Below, piece by piece: positions 26,874-36,189 of a stretch of DNA of 64,000 nucleotides. Location: positions 396,623 to 460,622 of the forward strand of contig NZ_FOQG01000001.1 of the NCBI RefSeq assembly GCF_900113685.1, written 5' to 3'. A model generated the notes under the pieces. The model saw only the letters and a list, made by a program, of their open reading frames with translations, was not told the origin of the DNA and did not search any database. The stretch is from Nocardioides psychrotolerans (GTDB lineage: Bacteria > Actinomycetota > Actinomycetes > Propionibacteriales > Nocardioidaceae). The stretch's first letter is position 1; every line of letters begins with the position of its first letter. Position numbers and translations under genes: made by a program.

Positions 26874-28088
26874 TCACTGGATCAGGTCGAAGACCGAGAA
26901 CATCGGCATGTAGAGCGCGACGATCATGCCGCCGACGAGGACGCCGAGGACGGCGATCATCAGGGGTTCGATGAGGGAGGTGAGGGCCTCCGTGGTGGCC
27001 TGGACCTCCTCGTCGTAGAACTGCGAGATGCGGCGCAGCATCTGGTCGACGGCACCGGCCTCCTCGCCGGAGGCGATCATCTGCACGGTCATCGACGGGA
27101 AGACGTCGTGGCGGGCCAGGGGGCCGGCGAAGGACTCGCCCTGGGCGACCGACTGGCGCACGTCGTGCAGGGCGCGCGCGATCACCGTCGAGCCGGTGGT
27201 GTCGGCGACGATGTCGAGGGAGGCGAGGATCGGGACGCCGGCGGAGAGCAGGGTCGAGAGGTTGCGCGAGAAGCGGGCGAGGGCGATCTTGGCGAAGAGC
27301 TGGCCGAAGACCGGGACCTTGAGCTTGAGCGGGTCGACGACGTCGCGGACCTTGTCGTCCTGGCCGTGGCGGCGCCACCACACGAGCCCGACCGCGCCGG
27401 TGACGCCGGCGACGGGCAGGACGAACTTCATCGAGTTCGACACCGCCACGAGCACCTGGGTCGGGACGGGCAGGGTGCCGCCGAGGTCGGCGAACATCTT
27501 CTCGAAGACCGGGACGATGAAGAGCAACATGCCGATGCACATCACGATCGCCATGCAGAAGACGACGACGGGGTAGGTCATCGCCGACTTCACCTGGCCG
27601 CGCAGCTTGACGTCGGCCTCGAAGGTCTCCGCGACCTGGCGCAGGGCCACGTCGAGGAAGCCGCCGCTCTCGCCGGCACGGGTCATGGAGATCATGAACG
27701 GCGGGAAGACCAGAGGGTCGTCGGCGAAGGCCGCGCTGAGCGACTGGCCCGCCTCGACCTCCTGGCGCACCCGGGTCAGGGCCCGGCGCAGCTCGGGGTT
27801 CTCGACCTGCTCGCCGAGGATGCCGAGCGCGCGCAGCAGCGTCAGCCCGGCGTCGACCATCGTGGCGAGCTGGCGCGAGGCGACGGCGAGGTCCTTCTGG
27901 GTGACCCGCTTGCGACCCAGGGTGATCTCGCGCTGCAGCCCGGTGCCGGTCTGCTTGACCTCGAGCGGGACGTAGCCCATCGCGAGCAGCTTCTCGGCGA
28001 CCGCCTTCTCGGACTCGGCGTTGACCTTGCCCTCGCGGAAGCGCCCGCCGGCGTCGCGGACCTTGTAGGCGTACTGGGTCACGGCCAC
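26874..28088 (-). CDS. pilC: Type IV pilus inner-membrane platform protein PilC
   Basis: The 404-residue GspF/PilC protein has two T2SSF domains (about residues 65-190 and 270-390), each ending in a long hydrophobic segment; conserved MTRAGESGG and MIASGEEAG signatures mark the repeats. It anchors the PilB/PilT motors and assembles pilins. I took GTG 28088 because AAGGAG stands 7 nt upstream; the extension in the same frame to 28334 lies in pilT. It is the last gene of a pilB-pilT-pilC operon (28 bp after pilT). Confidence 0.93.
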   Translation of the reverse strand: MAVTQYAYKVRDAGGRFREGKVNAESEKAVAEKLLAMGYVPLEVKQTGTGLQREITLGRKRVTQKDLAVASRQLATMVDAGLTLLRALGILGEQVENPELRRALTRVRQEVEAGQSLSAAFADDPLVFPPFMISMTRAGESGGFLDVALRQVAETFEADVKLRGQVKSAMTYPVVVFCMAIVMCIGMLLFIVPVFEKMFADLGGTLPVPTQVLVAVSNSMKFVLPVAGVTGAVGLVWWRRHGQDDKVRDVVDPLKLKVPVFGQLFAKIALARFSRNLSTLLSAGVPILASLDIVADTTGSTVIARALHDVRQSVAQGESFAGPLARHDVFPSMTVQMIASGEEAGAVDQMLRRISQFYDEEVQATTEALTSLIEPLMIAVLGVLVGGMIVALYMPMFSVFDLIQ

Positions 28089-28116
28089 CGGGTGGCTCCT
28101 TCGGGGAGGGGGTTCA

Positions 28117-29313
28117 TCAGGACCAGCCGGCCGGCTGGGCCTGGGCGGCGGGCTCGGGCGCCCCGCCCCCGACGACGGCGTACGACGACGCCTGCAGCGC
28201 CGAGCCGGAGCCGACGAGCGACAGGAAGTCCTCGCGGTTAGAGCAGTACTCGAGCCCCGCCTCGCGGGTGATCCGGCCGGCGCGGACGTGGGCCGCGAGG
28301 TGGCCGTTGAGGGTCTGCATGCCGTCGCGGGCACCGGACTGAAGGGCGCCGGGGATCTGGGGCAGCTTGCCGTCGCGGATCATCGCGCGGATGCCGGGCG
28401 TGCAGACCATGACCTCCACCGCCGGGACGCGTCCGGAGCCGTCGACGGTCGGGACGAGCGACTGGCAGACGACACCCTGCAGGGTGGCGGCCAGCTGCGT
28501 GCGGACCTGCTGCTGCTGGCCGGCGGGGAAGACGTCGACCACGCGGCTGATGGTGTCCTGCGCTGACTGGGTGTGCAGCGTGGCGAGGACCAGGTGGCCG
28601 GTCTCGGCGGCGGTCAGCGCGACCGAGATCGTGTCGAGGTCGCGTAGCTCGCCGACCAGGATGACGTCGGGGTCCTGGCGCAGCACGTGCTTGAGGGCGG
28701 TGCGGAAGTCGTGGGTGTCGGAGCCGACCTCGCGCTGGTTGACCAGGCAGCGCTGGTGCTGGTGGAGGAACTCGATGGGGTCCTCGATGGTCACGATGTG
28801 GCCGCTGCGCGTGCGGTTGACGCGGTCGATGACCGAGGCGAGCGTCGTCGACTTGCCCGACCCGGTCGGGCCTGTGACGAGCACCAGGCCGCGGCGCAGC
28901 TGGGCGAAGGTCTCGACGACCGGCGGGAGCCCGAGGTCGCCGAGCGAGCGGATCTCCCACGGGATCAGGCGCAGCACGGCGCCGACGGCCTCGCGCTGCC
29001 AGAAGACGTTGACACGGAAGCGCGCCAGCCCCGGGACGGCATAGGCGAAGTCGAGCTCGCGGGTCTCCTCGAGCACCTGGCGCTGGCGCTCGGTCATCAC
29101 GGCGTAGAGCGACTCCTGCAGGCGCCGTGCGGTGAGCACGTCCTCGCCGGGCACGGGGGTCATCTCGCCGCGCACCCGGATCGTCGGCGGCGCGCCGACG
29201 GTCAGGTGCAGGTCGGACCCACCCGTCGCCGCCACCTGCTGCAGCAGCACGTCCAGGTCGAGGCCCGGCTCGTGGCCGGGCGGTCGGGTGGTCATCGGCT
29301 CAGCCCACGACAC
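28117..29313 (-). CDS. pilT: Pilus retraction ATPase PilT
   Basis: The 398-residue ATPase has the N-terminal GSDLHLTVGAPPTIRVRGE domain, Walker A GPTGSGKSTTLAS, Asp box IVTIEDPIEFLH, Walker B DPDVILVGELRDLDT and His box ATLHTQSAQDTISRVVDVFP, all typical of PilT. A perfect AGGAGG 6 nt before the GTG at 29313 decides the start; it overlaps the pilB 3' end by 14 bp. PilT depolymerises the pilus to give twitching or retraction. A second PilT-like gene lies at 31559. Confidence 0.93.
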   Translation of the reverse strand: MSWAEPMTTRPPGHEPGLDLDVLLQQVAATGGSDLHLTVGAPPTIRVRGEMTPVPGEDVLTARRLQESLYAVMTERQRQVLEETRELDFAYAVPGLARFRVNVFWQREAVGAVLRLIPWEIRSLGDLGLPPVVETFAQLRRGLVLVTGPTGSGKSTTLASVIDRVNRTRSGHIVTIEDPIEFLHQHQRCLVNQREVGSDTHDFRTALKHVLRQDPDVILVGELRDLDTISVALTAAETGHLVLATLHTQSAQDTISRVVDVFPAGQQQQVRTQLAATLQGVVCQSLVPTVDGSGRVPAVEVMVCTPGIRAMIRDGKLPQIPGALQSGARDGMQTLNGHLAAHVRAGRITREAGLEYCSNREDFLSLVGSGSALQASSYAVVGGGAPEPAAQAQPAGWS

Positions 29314-30991
29314 GGAGCACCTCCTCGATCGACGTGCGTCCCTGACGCACCTTCAGCCAGCCGTCGTCGCGCAGGGTGGTCATCCCCTGCTCGCGCGCGG
29401 TGCGCGCGACCTCCTCGGTCGAGGCGCGTCGCACGGCCAGCCGCTCCAGCTCCTCGGTCACCGGCATCACCTCGTGCAGGGCCATCCGCCCGCGGTAGCC
29501 GGTCTGCCCGCACGACGCGCACCCGCGCGCGCGGTGCAGCACGGCGTCGTCCTCCAGCGCGGGAAAGCCCATCGCGACGAGCTCGCCCGGGTCGGGGCGG
29601 TAGGCCTCCTTGCACCGTCCGCACAGGCCGCGGCACAGCCGCTGCGCGACCACGGCGTCCAGCGCGGAGCCGACGAGGAAGGGCTCGATGCCCATCTCCA
29701 CCAGGCGGGTGACGGCCGAGGGTGCGTCGTTGGTGTGCAGCGTGGAGAGCACCAGGTGGCCGGTGAGCGCGGCCTCGACCGCGATGTTGGCGGTCTCGTG
29801 GTCGCGGATCTCGCCGATCAGCACGATGTCGGGGTCCGAGCGCAGGATCGAGCGCAGCGCCGAGGCGAAGGTCAGGCCCGCCTTGGGGTTGACCTGGACC
29901 TGGTTGATGCCGGGCAGCCGGTACTCCACCGGGTCCTCGACCGTGATCACGTTGACGTGCTGCTGGTTGAGGATGTTGAGCGTGGCGTAGAGCGTCGTCG
30001 ACTTGCCCGAGCCCGTGGGCCCGGTGACCAGGATCATCCCGTAGGGCTTGGAGTAGGACGTCTCGAAGCGGGCAAAGTTGCCGTCGCTGAAGCCGAGGTC
30101 GGCCAGGCCCAGGCGGGTGTTGGAGTTGTCGAGCACGCGGGCCACGACCTTCTCGCCCCACACCGTCGGCAGCGTCGCCACGCGCAGGTCCATGTCACGC
30201 CCGAGGTGGCTGACCGTGAGCCGCCCGTCCTGGGGCACGCGACGCTCCGCGATGTCCATCGCCGCCATGATCTTGAGCCGGCTCACCACGCCGTTGACGA
30301 TGCTGCGCGGGGCGTGGTGGGCGTCCTGGAGGACCCCGTCGATGCGGTAGCGCACCCGCAGGTCGTGCTCGGTCGGCTCGAGGTGGATGTCGGAGGCCCG
30401 GTCGGCGATCGCCTGGCTGATGAGCAGGTTGACGAAGCGCACCACCGGCGCGTCCTCGGTCACCTCCGTCAGCGAGCCCAGGTCCTCGGGCTCGGGGTCG
30501 TCGGTCAGGCCCGAGGTGAGGTCGGCCAGCTCACCCTCGGCCCGGTAGGCCTGGTTGAGCTGGTGGGTGATCTCCGCGCGGGTGGCCAGGCCGAAGGTCA
30601 CCCGGCGCCCGGTCAGGCGGGCGATGTCGTCCTTGAGGTCGAGGTCCAGCAGGCCGCGCAGCGGGGTCGCGACCAGGAGCGCGTCGCCCTCCCAGCGCAG
30701 CGGCAGCACGCAGCTGCGGCGGGCGAAGTCGGCGGGCAGCAGCGCGGAGGCCGTCGGGTCGACCACGGCGTCGGCCAGCTCCAGGAGGGGCACCCCCGCC
30801 GCGTCGGCGGCCACGCGCAGCAGCCGCCCGGGCTCGACCGCGCCGGTGGCCACCAGCGCCTCCACGACCGAGCCGTGCTCGCCGGCGATGTCGACCGCAG
30901 TCGCGACCTGGTCGCCGTCCACCAGGCCGGCGTCGAGCAGCGCCTCCACAGTGGTGCCCGTCGCGAACGGGGCACGCAGCCCTGCCTCCAT
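29300..30991 (-). CDS. pilB: Pilus extension ATPase PilB
   Basis: The 563-residue protein has an N-terminal MshEN-like domain (residues ~15-140; this fold binds c-di-GMP in some PilB/MshE proteins). The GspE core follows: ASDIHLEPTEHDLRVRYRIDG, Walker A GPTGSGKSTTLY, EDPVEYRLPGINQVQVN, Walker B DPDIVLIGEIRD, STLHTNDAP, and a C4 zinc motif (CRGLCGRC...CASCGQTGYRGR). ATG 30991 follows GGGAGG. It is first in the pilB-pilT-pilC operon behind a WhiG-type promoter candidate. Confidence 0.94.
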   Translation of the reverse strand: MEAGLRAPFATGTTVEALLDAGLVDGDQVATAVDIAGEHGSVVEALVATGAVEPGRLLRVAADAAGVPLLELADAVVDPTASALLPADFARRSCVLPLRWEGDALLVATPLRGLLDLDLKDDIARLTGRRVTFGLATRAEITHQLNQAYRAEGELADLTSGLTDDPEPEDLGSLTEVTEDAPVVRFVNLLISQAIADRASDIHLEPTEHDLRVRYRIDGVLQDAHHAPRSIVNGVVSRLKIMAAMDIAERRVPQDGRLTVSHLGRDMDLRVATLPTVWGEKVVARVLDNSNTRLGLADLGFSDGNFARFETSYSKPYGMILVTGPTGSGKSTTLYATLNILNQQHVNVITVEDPVEYRLPGINQVQVNPKAGLTFASALRSILRSDPDIVLIGEIRDHETANIAVEAALTGHLVLSTLHTNDAPSAVTRLVEMGIEPFLVGSALDAVVAQRLCRGLCGRCKEAYRPDPGELVAMGFPALEDDAVLHRARGCASCGQTGYRGRMALHEVMPVTEELERLAVRRASTEEVARTAREQGMTTLRDDGWLKVRQGRTSIEEVLRVVG

Positions 30992-31041
30992 GGTGCGCCA
31001 CCTCCCGCTCGGCGGTGGCCCGACGCCACCTCTCGCCTGGA

Positions 31042-31069
31042 GTCTCGGCACCCCCGGGGGCGACCTTGA
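31042..31069 (-). promoter_or_regulatory. Candidate WhiG-type promoter of pilB-pilT-pilC
   Basis: On the minus strand TCAA (31069-31066), 16 nt, GCCGAGAC (31049-31042). The -10 octamer agrees with GCCGATAA at 6/8 and is identical to the one upstream of the second pilT gene; both are followed by TCC. Confidence 0.6.
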
Positions 31070-31097
31070 GGCCGGCGCCGGGTGATGCTCGCAGGCG

Positions 31098-31558
31098 CTA
31101 GCCGGGCAGGACGTCGAGCGCGAGCAGCGGGTCGGCGCGGTAGTGCTGGACGAGCGCCGCGGTCGCGGCGTCGATGCCCGCGAAGAGGGCGGTGCGGTAG
31201 CCGGTGAGCTGGGCCTCGGCCTGGCGCAGCGCGGCCAGCACGACGTCGGTCTCCTCCGGCGTCGTCGGGACCTGCCAGACCTGCACGAGGTCGGGCAGGT
31301 CGGGCAGCTCGTCCTCGGCGCGCACGCGCAGCAGCGCCGTGCGCGAGGCGCCGCTGCCGGTGTCGCCGAGCACGCGCACGAGGTCGTCGACCGAAATCGA
31401 GCCCTCCGTCGAGCGGCCGGCCTCGAGCAGGTCGAGCCGGGCGTGGACCAGGCGGCGCCAGTAGGACGCGCGGTCCTCCTCGTCGCGCAGCTGCTGGCGG
31501 TAGGCCCGCAGCCCGGGGAGGTCCAGCGTCTCCAGGGGGGTCTCGGGCGGCGTGAGCG

Positions 31559-31562
<4 letters not shown>
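31098..31562 (-). CDS. rsiG: RsiG-like c-di-GMP-dependent anti-sigma factor
   Basis: The 154-residue protein carries two copies of the RsiG c-di-GMP motif E(X)3[ST](X)2R(X)3Q(X)3D in helices that should form an antiparallel coiled coil. Copy one is E29-S33-R36-H40-D44 in EEDRASYWRRLVHARLD; copy two is E116-T120-R123-F127-D131. The Gln position is His and Phe. In Streptomyces, RsiG bound to c-di-GMP sequesters WhiG; here a WhiG-class sigma is encoded 10 kb away. GTG at 31562 overlaps the pilT2 stop by 4 bp, so it is translationally coupled to a pilus ATPase. Confidence 0.85.
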
Positions 31563-32683
<1,121 letters not shown>

Positions 32684-32714
32684 GGCGGGGCTCCTGTCGT
32701 CGGGGACGCCGGGA

Positions 32715-32742
32715 GTCTCGGCACGCGCGGGCCCCATCTGAA
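32715..32742 (-). promoter_or_regulatory. Candidate WhiG-type promoter of pilT2-rsiG
   Basis: Minus strand TTCA (32742-32739), 16 nt, GCCGAGAC (32722-32715). The -10 and the following TCC match the pilB promoter candidate exactly. It would place rsiG, the anti-sigma gene, under the sigma factor it inhibits. Confidence 0.55.
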
Positions 32743-32762
32743 GGCCGGCCCGGATCGCGGGG

Positions 32763-32790
32763 TCAAGTCGATCGCCCCGGCGACCGATGA
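32763..32790 (+). promoter_or_regulatory. Candidate WhiG-type promoter of pilM-pilN-pilO
   Basis: TCAA (32763-32766), 16 nt, ACCGATGA (32783-32790); the -10 agrees with GCCGATAA at 6/8. It lies back to back with the pilT2 promoter candidate in the same intergenic region, giving a leader of ~40 nt. Confidence 0.5.
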
Positions 32791-32837
32791 CCCTTCGTGC
32801 CCGGCGCGGACGCACCGGGCGGGAGCCAGGAGGGCCC

Positions 32838-33866
32838 ATGCCAGCCACCGTCGTCGGACTCGACATCGGCCGTTGCGCGGTGCGCGCGGTCGAGCTGCGC
32901 CGCAGCGGCCGCACGCCCGTCGTGAGGCGCAGCGGCAGCGTCGCGGTCCCCCACGGCGCGGTCGAGGGCGGCGTCGTGCGCGACCCGGCCGCCGTCACCG
33001 ACGCCCTCAAGCGCCTCTGGCGCGAGCAGCGGATCCAGTCGCGCCAGGTGCGCCTCGGGGTGTGCAGCGGGTCGGTCCTCGTGCGGCACCTCGAGCTCGA
33101 CTGGATGCCGCCGCAGGACCTGCGCCGCGCGCTGCGCTACCAGGTCGCCGACCTGCTTCCCGTCGCCGTCGACGACGCCAACCTCGACCACGTCCTGCTC
33201 GGCGAGCAGCTGCGCACCAACCCGCAGACCGGCACGGAGCGCCGCGTCGTCGAGATCCTGCTGGTGGCCACGGCCCGTGGCAACGTCGACGACCTCGTGC
33301 GCTGCGTGCAGGCCGCCGGGCTGCGCCCCGTGACCGCCGACCTGTCCCCCCTCGCGCTGGTGCGGGCCGCGGCGAGCCGCACCGGCGCCGGCGACCTCAC
33401 CGAGGCCGTCGTGGACGTCGGCGCCGACACCGTCTCCGTCGCGGTGCACGTCGCGGGCATGCCGCGCTTCGTGCGCGTCGCGGCCGGGGTGGGCGGCGAG
33501 CTGCTGACCCGGGCCCTGGTCGACGAGCTGGGCTGGACCTGGCAGGAGGCGGAGGCCGCCAAGCGCGCGGACGCCGCCACGCTGCCCGAGCCGGCGCGCC
33601 ACGCCCTCGAGGCGGCCTCGGCGCGGCTGGTGGGCGAGATCCGCGCGAGCCTGGACTTCCACGCCGCCACCGACCCCCTCCACGTCCCGGTCCGCGCCCT
33701 CGTCACCGGCGGGGGCGCCGCGCACGCGGGCTTCGCCGCCCGCTGCTCCGCGGCCCTCGGCATGCCCGTCGAGCTCCTCGACCCCACGACGGTCGCCCGC
33801 GTGACCCCGCTGCCCGACGAGGACCTGTCGGTCTCGCTCGGCCTGTGCCTGGGAGAGACCGCATGA
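32838..33866 (+). CDS. pilM: Type IV pilus assembly protein PilM
   Basis: The 342-residue actin-like cytoplasmic protein has VVGLDIGRCAVRAVEL, ALRYQVADLLPVAVDDANLD, EAVVDVGADTVSVAVH and RALVTGGGAAHAGF, the nucleotide-binding blocks of the FtsA/PilM fold. It should bind the N-terminus of PilN and link the alignment complex to the platform. ATG 32838 follows AGGAGGG; the earlier in-frame start overlaps the promoter. PilN overlaps by 4 bp. Confidence 0.92.
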   Translation: MPATVVGLDIGRCAVRAVELRRSGRTPVVRRSGSVAVPHGAVEGGVVRDPAAVTDALKRLWREQRIQSRQVRLGVCSGSVLVRHLELDWMPPQDLRRALRYQVADLLPVAVDDANLDHVLLGEQLRTNPQTGTERRVVEILLVATARGNVDDLVRCVQAAGLRPVTADLSPLALVRAAASRTGAGDLTEAVVDVGADTVSVAVHVAGMPRFVRVAAGVGGELLTRALVDELGWTWQEAEAAKRADAATLPEPARHALEAASARLVGEIRASLDFHAATDPLHVPVRALVTGGGAAHAGFAARCSAALGMPVELLDPTTVARVTPLPDEDLSVSLGLCLGETA

Positions 33867-34627
33867 GACGTCGTACGACGAGCACCGCGCCGGCCCTCCA
33901 GCCCGCGCTCAACCTGCTCTCCCCCTGGGTGCTGGAGGAGCTGCGCGTCCGACGCCTGCGCGGTCGCTTCGCGCTCGGCGGGCTCGCCCTCGTGCTGGCC
34001 CTCGCCGGCGGGTGGACCTTCCAGCGCCTCGAGCTCGCCGGGGCGCAGGCGGACCTGCGGGGCGAGGAGGCGGTCGCCGCCGGCCTCGGCCAGCGGATCG
34101 CCGACCTCGGCGACGTGCGCACCTACGTCCAGGGCGTCGGCCGCCGGGCCCTCACCGTCCAGCAGGCCATGCGCACCGAGGTCGCCTTCTCCGACGTGCT
34201 CCAGGCCCTCGACGGCGCCACCCCGGAGGGCGCCCGCATCGACAGCGTCTCGGTCGTGCTGCCCGAGCCGACTGGGGCAGACCCGGCAGCGGCACAGGCC
34301 GATCCCCCGCCCGTCGACCCGGCGGCCGACCCCGCCGAGGACCCGCGCGGCCTCGTGCCGACCGCCTGTCCCGGCCCGGACCCCTTCGCCACCCGGGTGG
34401 TGATCGGCTGCCTGGACCTCAGCGGCACCGCCGCCACCCGCGACCAGGTCGGACGGCTGGTCGTGGCACTGGGGCGCAACCCCCTCTTCGTCGAGCCCTT
34501 CGTCTCCACGACGACCGCGAGCGACGGCAGTGGCGTGGCCTTCACCGGCTCCGTCGCGCTCTCGCCGGCCGCCTTCAGCGGCCGCTTCGACGAGCTGCCC
34601 GCCCTGCTCGGCGGAGGTGCGTCGTGA
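33863..34627 (+). CDS. pilN: Type IV pilus assembly protein PilN
   Basis: The 254-residue bitopic protein has an N-terminal cytoplasmic tail with the PilM-binding motif LNLLSPWVL (INLLP-like), one membrane helix (residues ~38-54) and a coiled coil, then a ferredoxin-like domain (RIDSVSVVL, PLFVEPFVSTT, GSVALS). An inserted Pro/Asp-rich loop (residues ~130-155) is unusual. Overlaps pilM and pilO by 4 bp each. Confidence 0.85.
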   Translation: MRRRTTSTAPALQPALNLLSPWVLEELRVRRLRGRFALGGLALVLALAGGWTFQRLELAGAQADLRGEEAVAAGLGQRIADLGDVRTYVQGVGRRALTVQQAMRTEVAFSDVLQALDGATPEGARIDSVSVVLPEPTGADPAAAQADPPPVDPAADPAEDPRGLVPTACPGPDPFATRVVIGCLDLSGTAATRDQVGRLVVALGRNPLFVEPFVSTTTASDGSGVAFTGSVALSPAAFSGRFDELPALLGGGAS

Positions 34628-35259
34628 ACCTGCGCTCCGCCACCGCGACCGTCGTCCTCGGCAGCCTCGCCCTCGTGCTGGTGGCCGCCGTCGGCTGGCT
34701 GCTCCTGCTGGGTCCCCTCACCAGCAAGATCGGCGAGACCCGCACGTCGGTCAGCGACGCCGAGGCCCGCAACCTCACCCTCGCCAGCCAGCTCGCCGTG
34801 CTGCAGCAGCAGGCCGAGGACCTCAGCGGCACCCGCACGGTGGCCGAGGACCTCGACCGGCTCTTCCCCCCGACCGCCGACCAGCCCGGGCTGTTCACCG
34901 CGCTCGTGAGGGCCGCGCGCCGCTCCGGCTACGCCCCCCAGGACATCACCACCCTCAGCCCGACCGCGCCCGTCCCGGTGGTGGACGGCGCCCCCGTGGA
35001 CCCCGCGGCCCCGCCCGCCCCCGGCGTCGACGTCACCACCGCCGACCTGGCCGTCCAGGTCGTCACGCTGTCGGTCGAGGGCGACTACGACCAGGCCCGT
35101 CGCCTGCTCGACCGGCTCGAGCAGCTCGACCGCGCCTTCCTGGTGCGGTCGGTGAGCGTCACCGGCTCCAGCGAGGACGCCGGCTTCACCCTCGCGATCA
35201 CCGCCGCCACCTTCCTCGCGCCGCCGCTGGTGGCCCCGGACGAGGCCGCCACCGGCTGA
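34624..35259 (+). CDS. pilO: Type IV pilus assembly protein PilO
   Basis: The 211-residue protein has an N-terminal membrane helix (VVLGSLALVLVAAVGWLLLLGPL), a coiled coil (SDAEARNLTLASQLAVLQQQAEDL) and a C-terminal alpha/beta domain. That is the PilO layout, which pairs with PilN. GTG at 34624 overlaps the PilN stop. A Pro/Ala-rich linker (residues ~115-135) interrupts the periplasmic-type domain. Confidence 0.82.
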   Translation: MNLRSATATVVLGSLALVLVAAVGWLLLLGPLTSKIGETRTSVSDAEARNLTLASQLAVLQQQAEDLSGTRTVAEDLDRLFPPTADQPGLFTALVRAARRSGYAPQDITTLSPTAPVPVVDGAPVDPAAPPAPGVDVTTADLAVQVVTLSVEGDYDQARRLLDRLEQLDRAFLVRSVSVTGSSEDAGFTLAITAATFLAPPLVAPDEAATG

Positions 35260-35324
35260 CCGCACCCGCCACCGTCCCGTCGCCCCGCCGTCCCACCGTC
35301 CCACCGTCCCCCAATCGAGGTCCC

Positions 35325-36188
35325 ATGCCGCTCACCGCCCTCCTCGCCGTGCTTGTCGCGCTCGCCATCGTGCTGCTGGTCGTGCTGGTCCGGCTGCGCC
35401 GCGGCAAGGGGACCGTCACCGCGCTGGACGACCTCGCCGGGACCGACCTCAAGCCGGGCCACGGCCTCGTCGCCCGCCTTTTGCCGCTCCCCGCTCCGGC
35501 CGGCGCCGCTGAGAGTGCGACGTCGGGCGCCTGGGCCACGGCGTCGCGGACCCTCGCCACCGCGGGCCGCCACGACCGCGCCGTGCTCGCCCAGTGGGCC
35601 GCCGACCTCGAGGTGCTGCGCCCCCTGCTCGCCGGCCGTCACGCCGAGCTGCGGCACCGGCTCGCCGCACTCCCCGCGGCCGACCCGGCGACCACGCTGG
35701 ACCGCGCCCGCGAGGTCGCCCGGTCGCTCGTCGACGACGCCAGCGTGAGCCTCGCGACCCCCGACCACCTGCTCGTCAGCGGCACGGCGACCCCCACGAC
35801 GCCCGCCCCCACCGGCAGCCGGCGCAGCGCGCTCACCGGCGACCGGGCGGCCCTGCTGCGCCTGGCCTCCCACTGGGCCGCGCGCGCCGACGAGGCGGCG
35901 ACCGCCGGCGAGCTGGGCCTGGAGCGCCGCGAGGCCGAGCTGGCGACGTACGACGCCTTCCTGGTCGGCCTCGCCGAGCGGCACGCCCCCGGCGGGGCGA
36001 TGGTGGCCGCGGCCCTGGGCGACCTCGCCCGCACGCTGGTCGCCGCGCTCGACGACCCGGAGCCGGGCACCACGCCCGGCGACGACGCCGCGCTGGTGCG
36101 CGACCTGCTCGCCCCCCTCCTCCCGCGCTCCGAGCGCGACGCCTACCTCGCCCTGGCCCAGCCGATGCCCCTCGCGGTCGGCTACTGA
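35325..36188 (+). CDS. Membrane-anchored protein in the PilP/PilQ position
   Basis: The 287-residue product starts with one membrane helix (PLTALLAVLVALAIVLLVVLVRL), then a basic GKG segment and a mostly helical Ala/Leu/Arg-rich cytoplasmic or exported domain. It does not resemble PilP or PilQ, which a Gram-positive cell would not need in their usual form. It lies 65 bp after pilO and its stop is 1 nt before the GTG of the first GGDEF/EAL protein, so it is probably part of the pilus operon. Function unknown. Confidence 0.7.
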   Translation: MPLTALLAVLVALAIVLLVVLVRLRRGKGTVTALDDLAGTDLKPGHGLVARLLPLPAPAGAAESATSGAWATASRTLATAGRHDRAVLAQWAADLEVLRPLLAGRHAELRHRLAALPAADPATTLDRAREVARSLVDDASVSLATPDHLLVSGTATPTTPAPTGSRRSALTGDRAALLRLASHWAARADEAATAGELGLERREAELATYDAFLVGLAERHAPGGAMVAAALGDLARTLVAALDDPEPGTTPGDDAALVRDLLAPLLPRSERDAYLALAQPMPLAVGY

Positions 36189-36189
36189 C

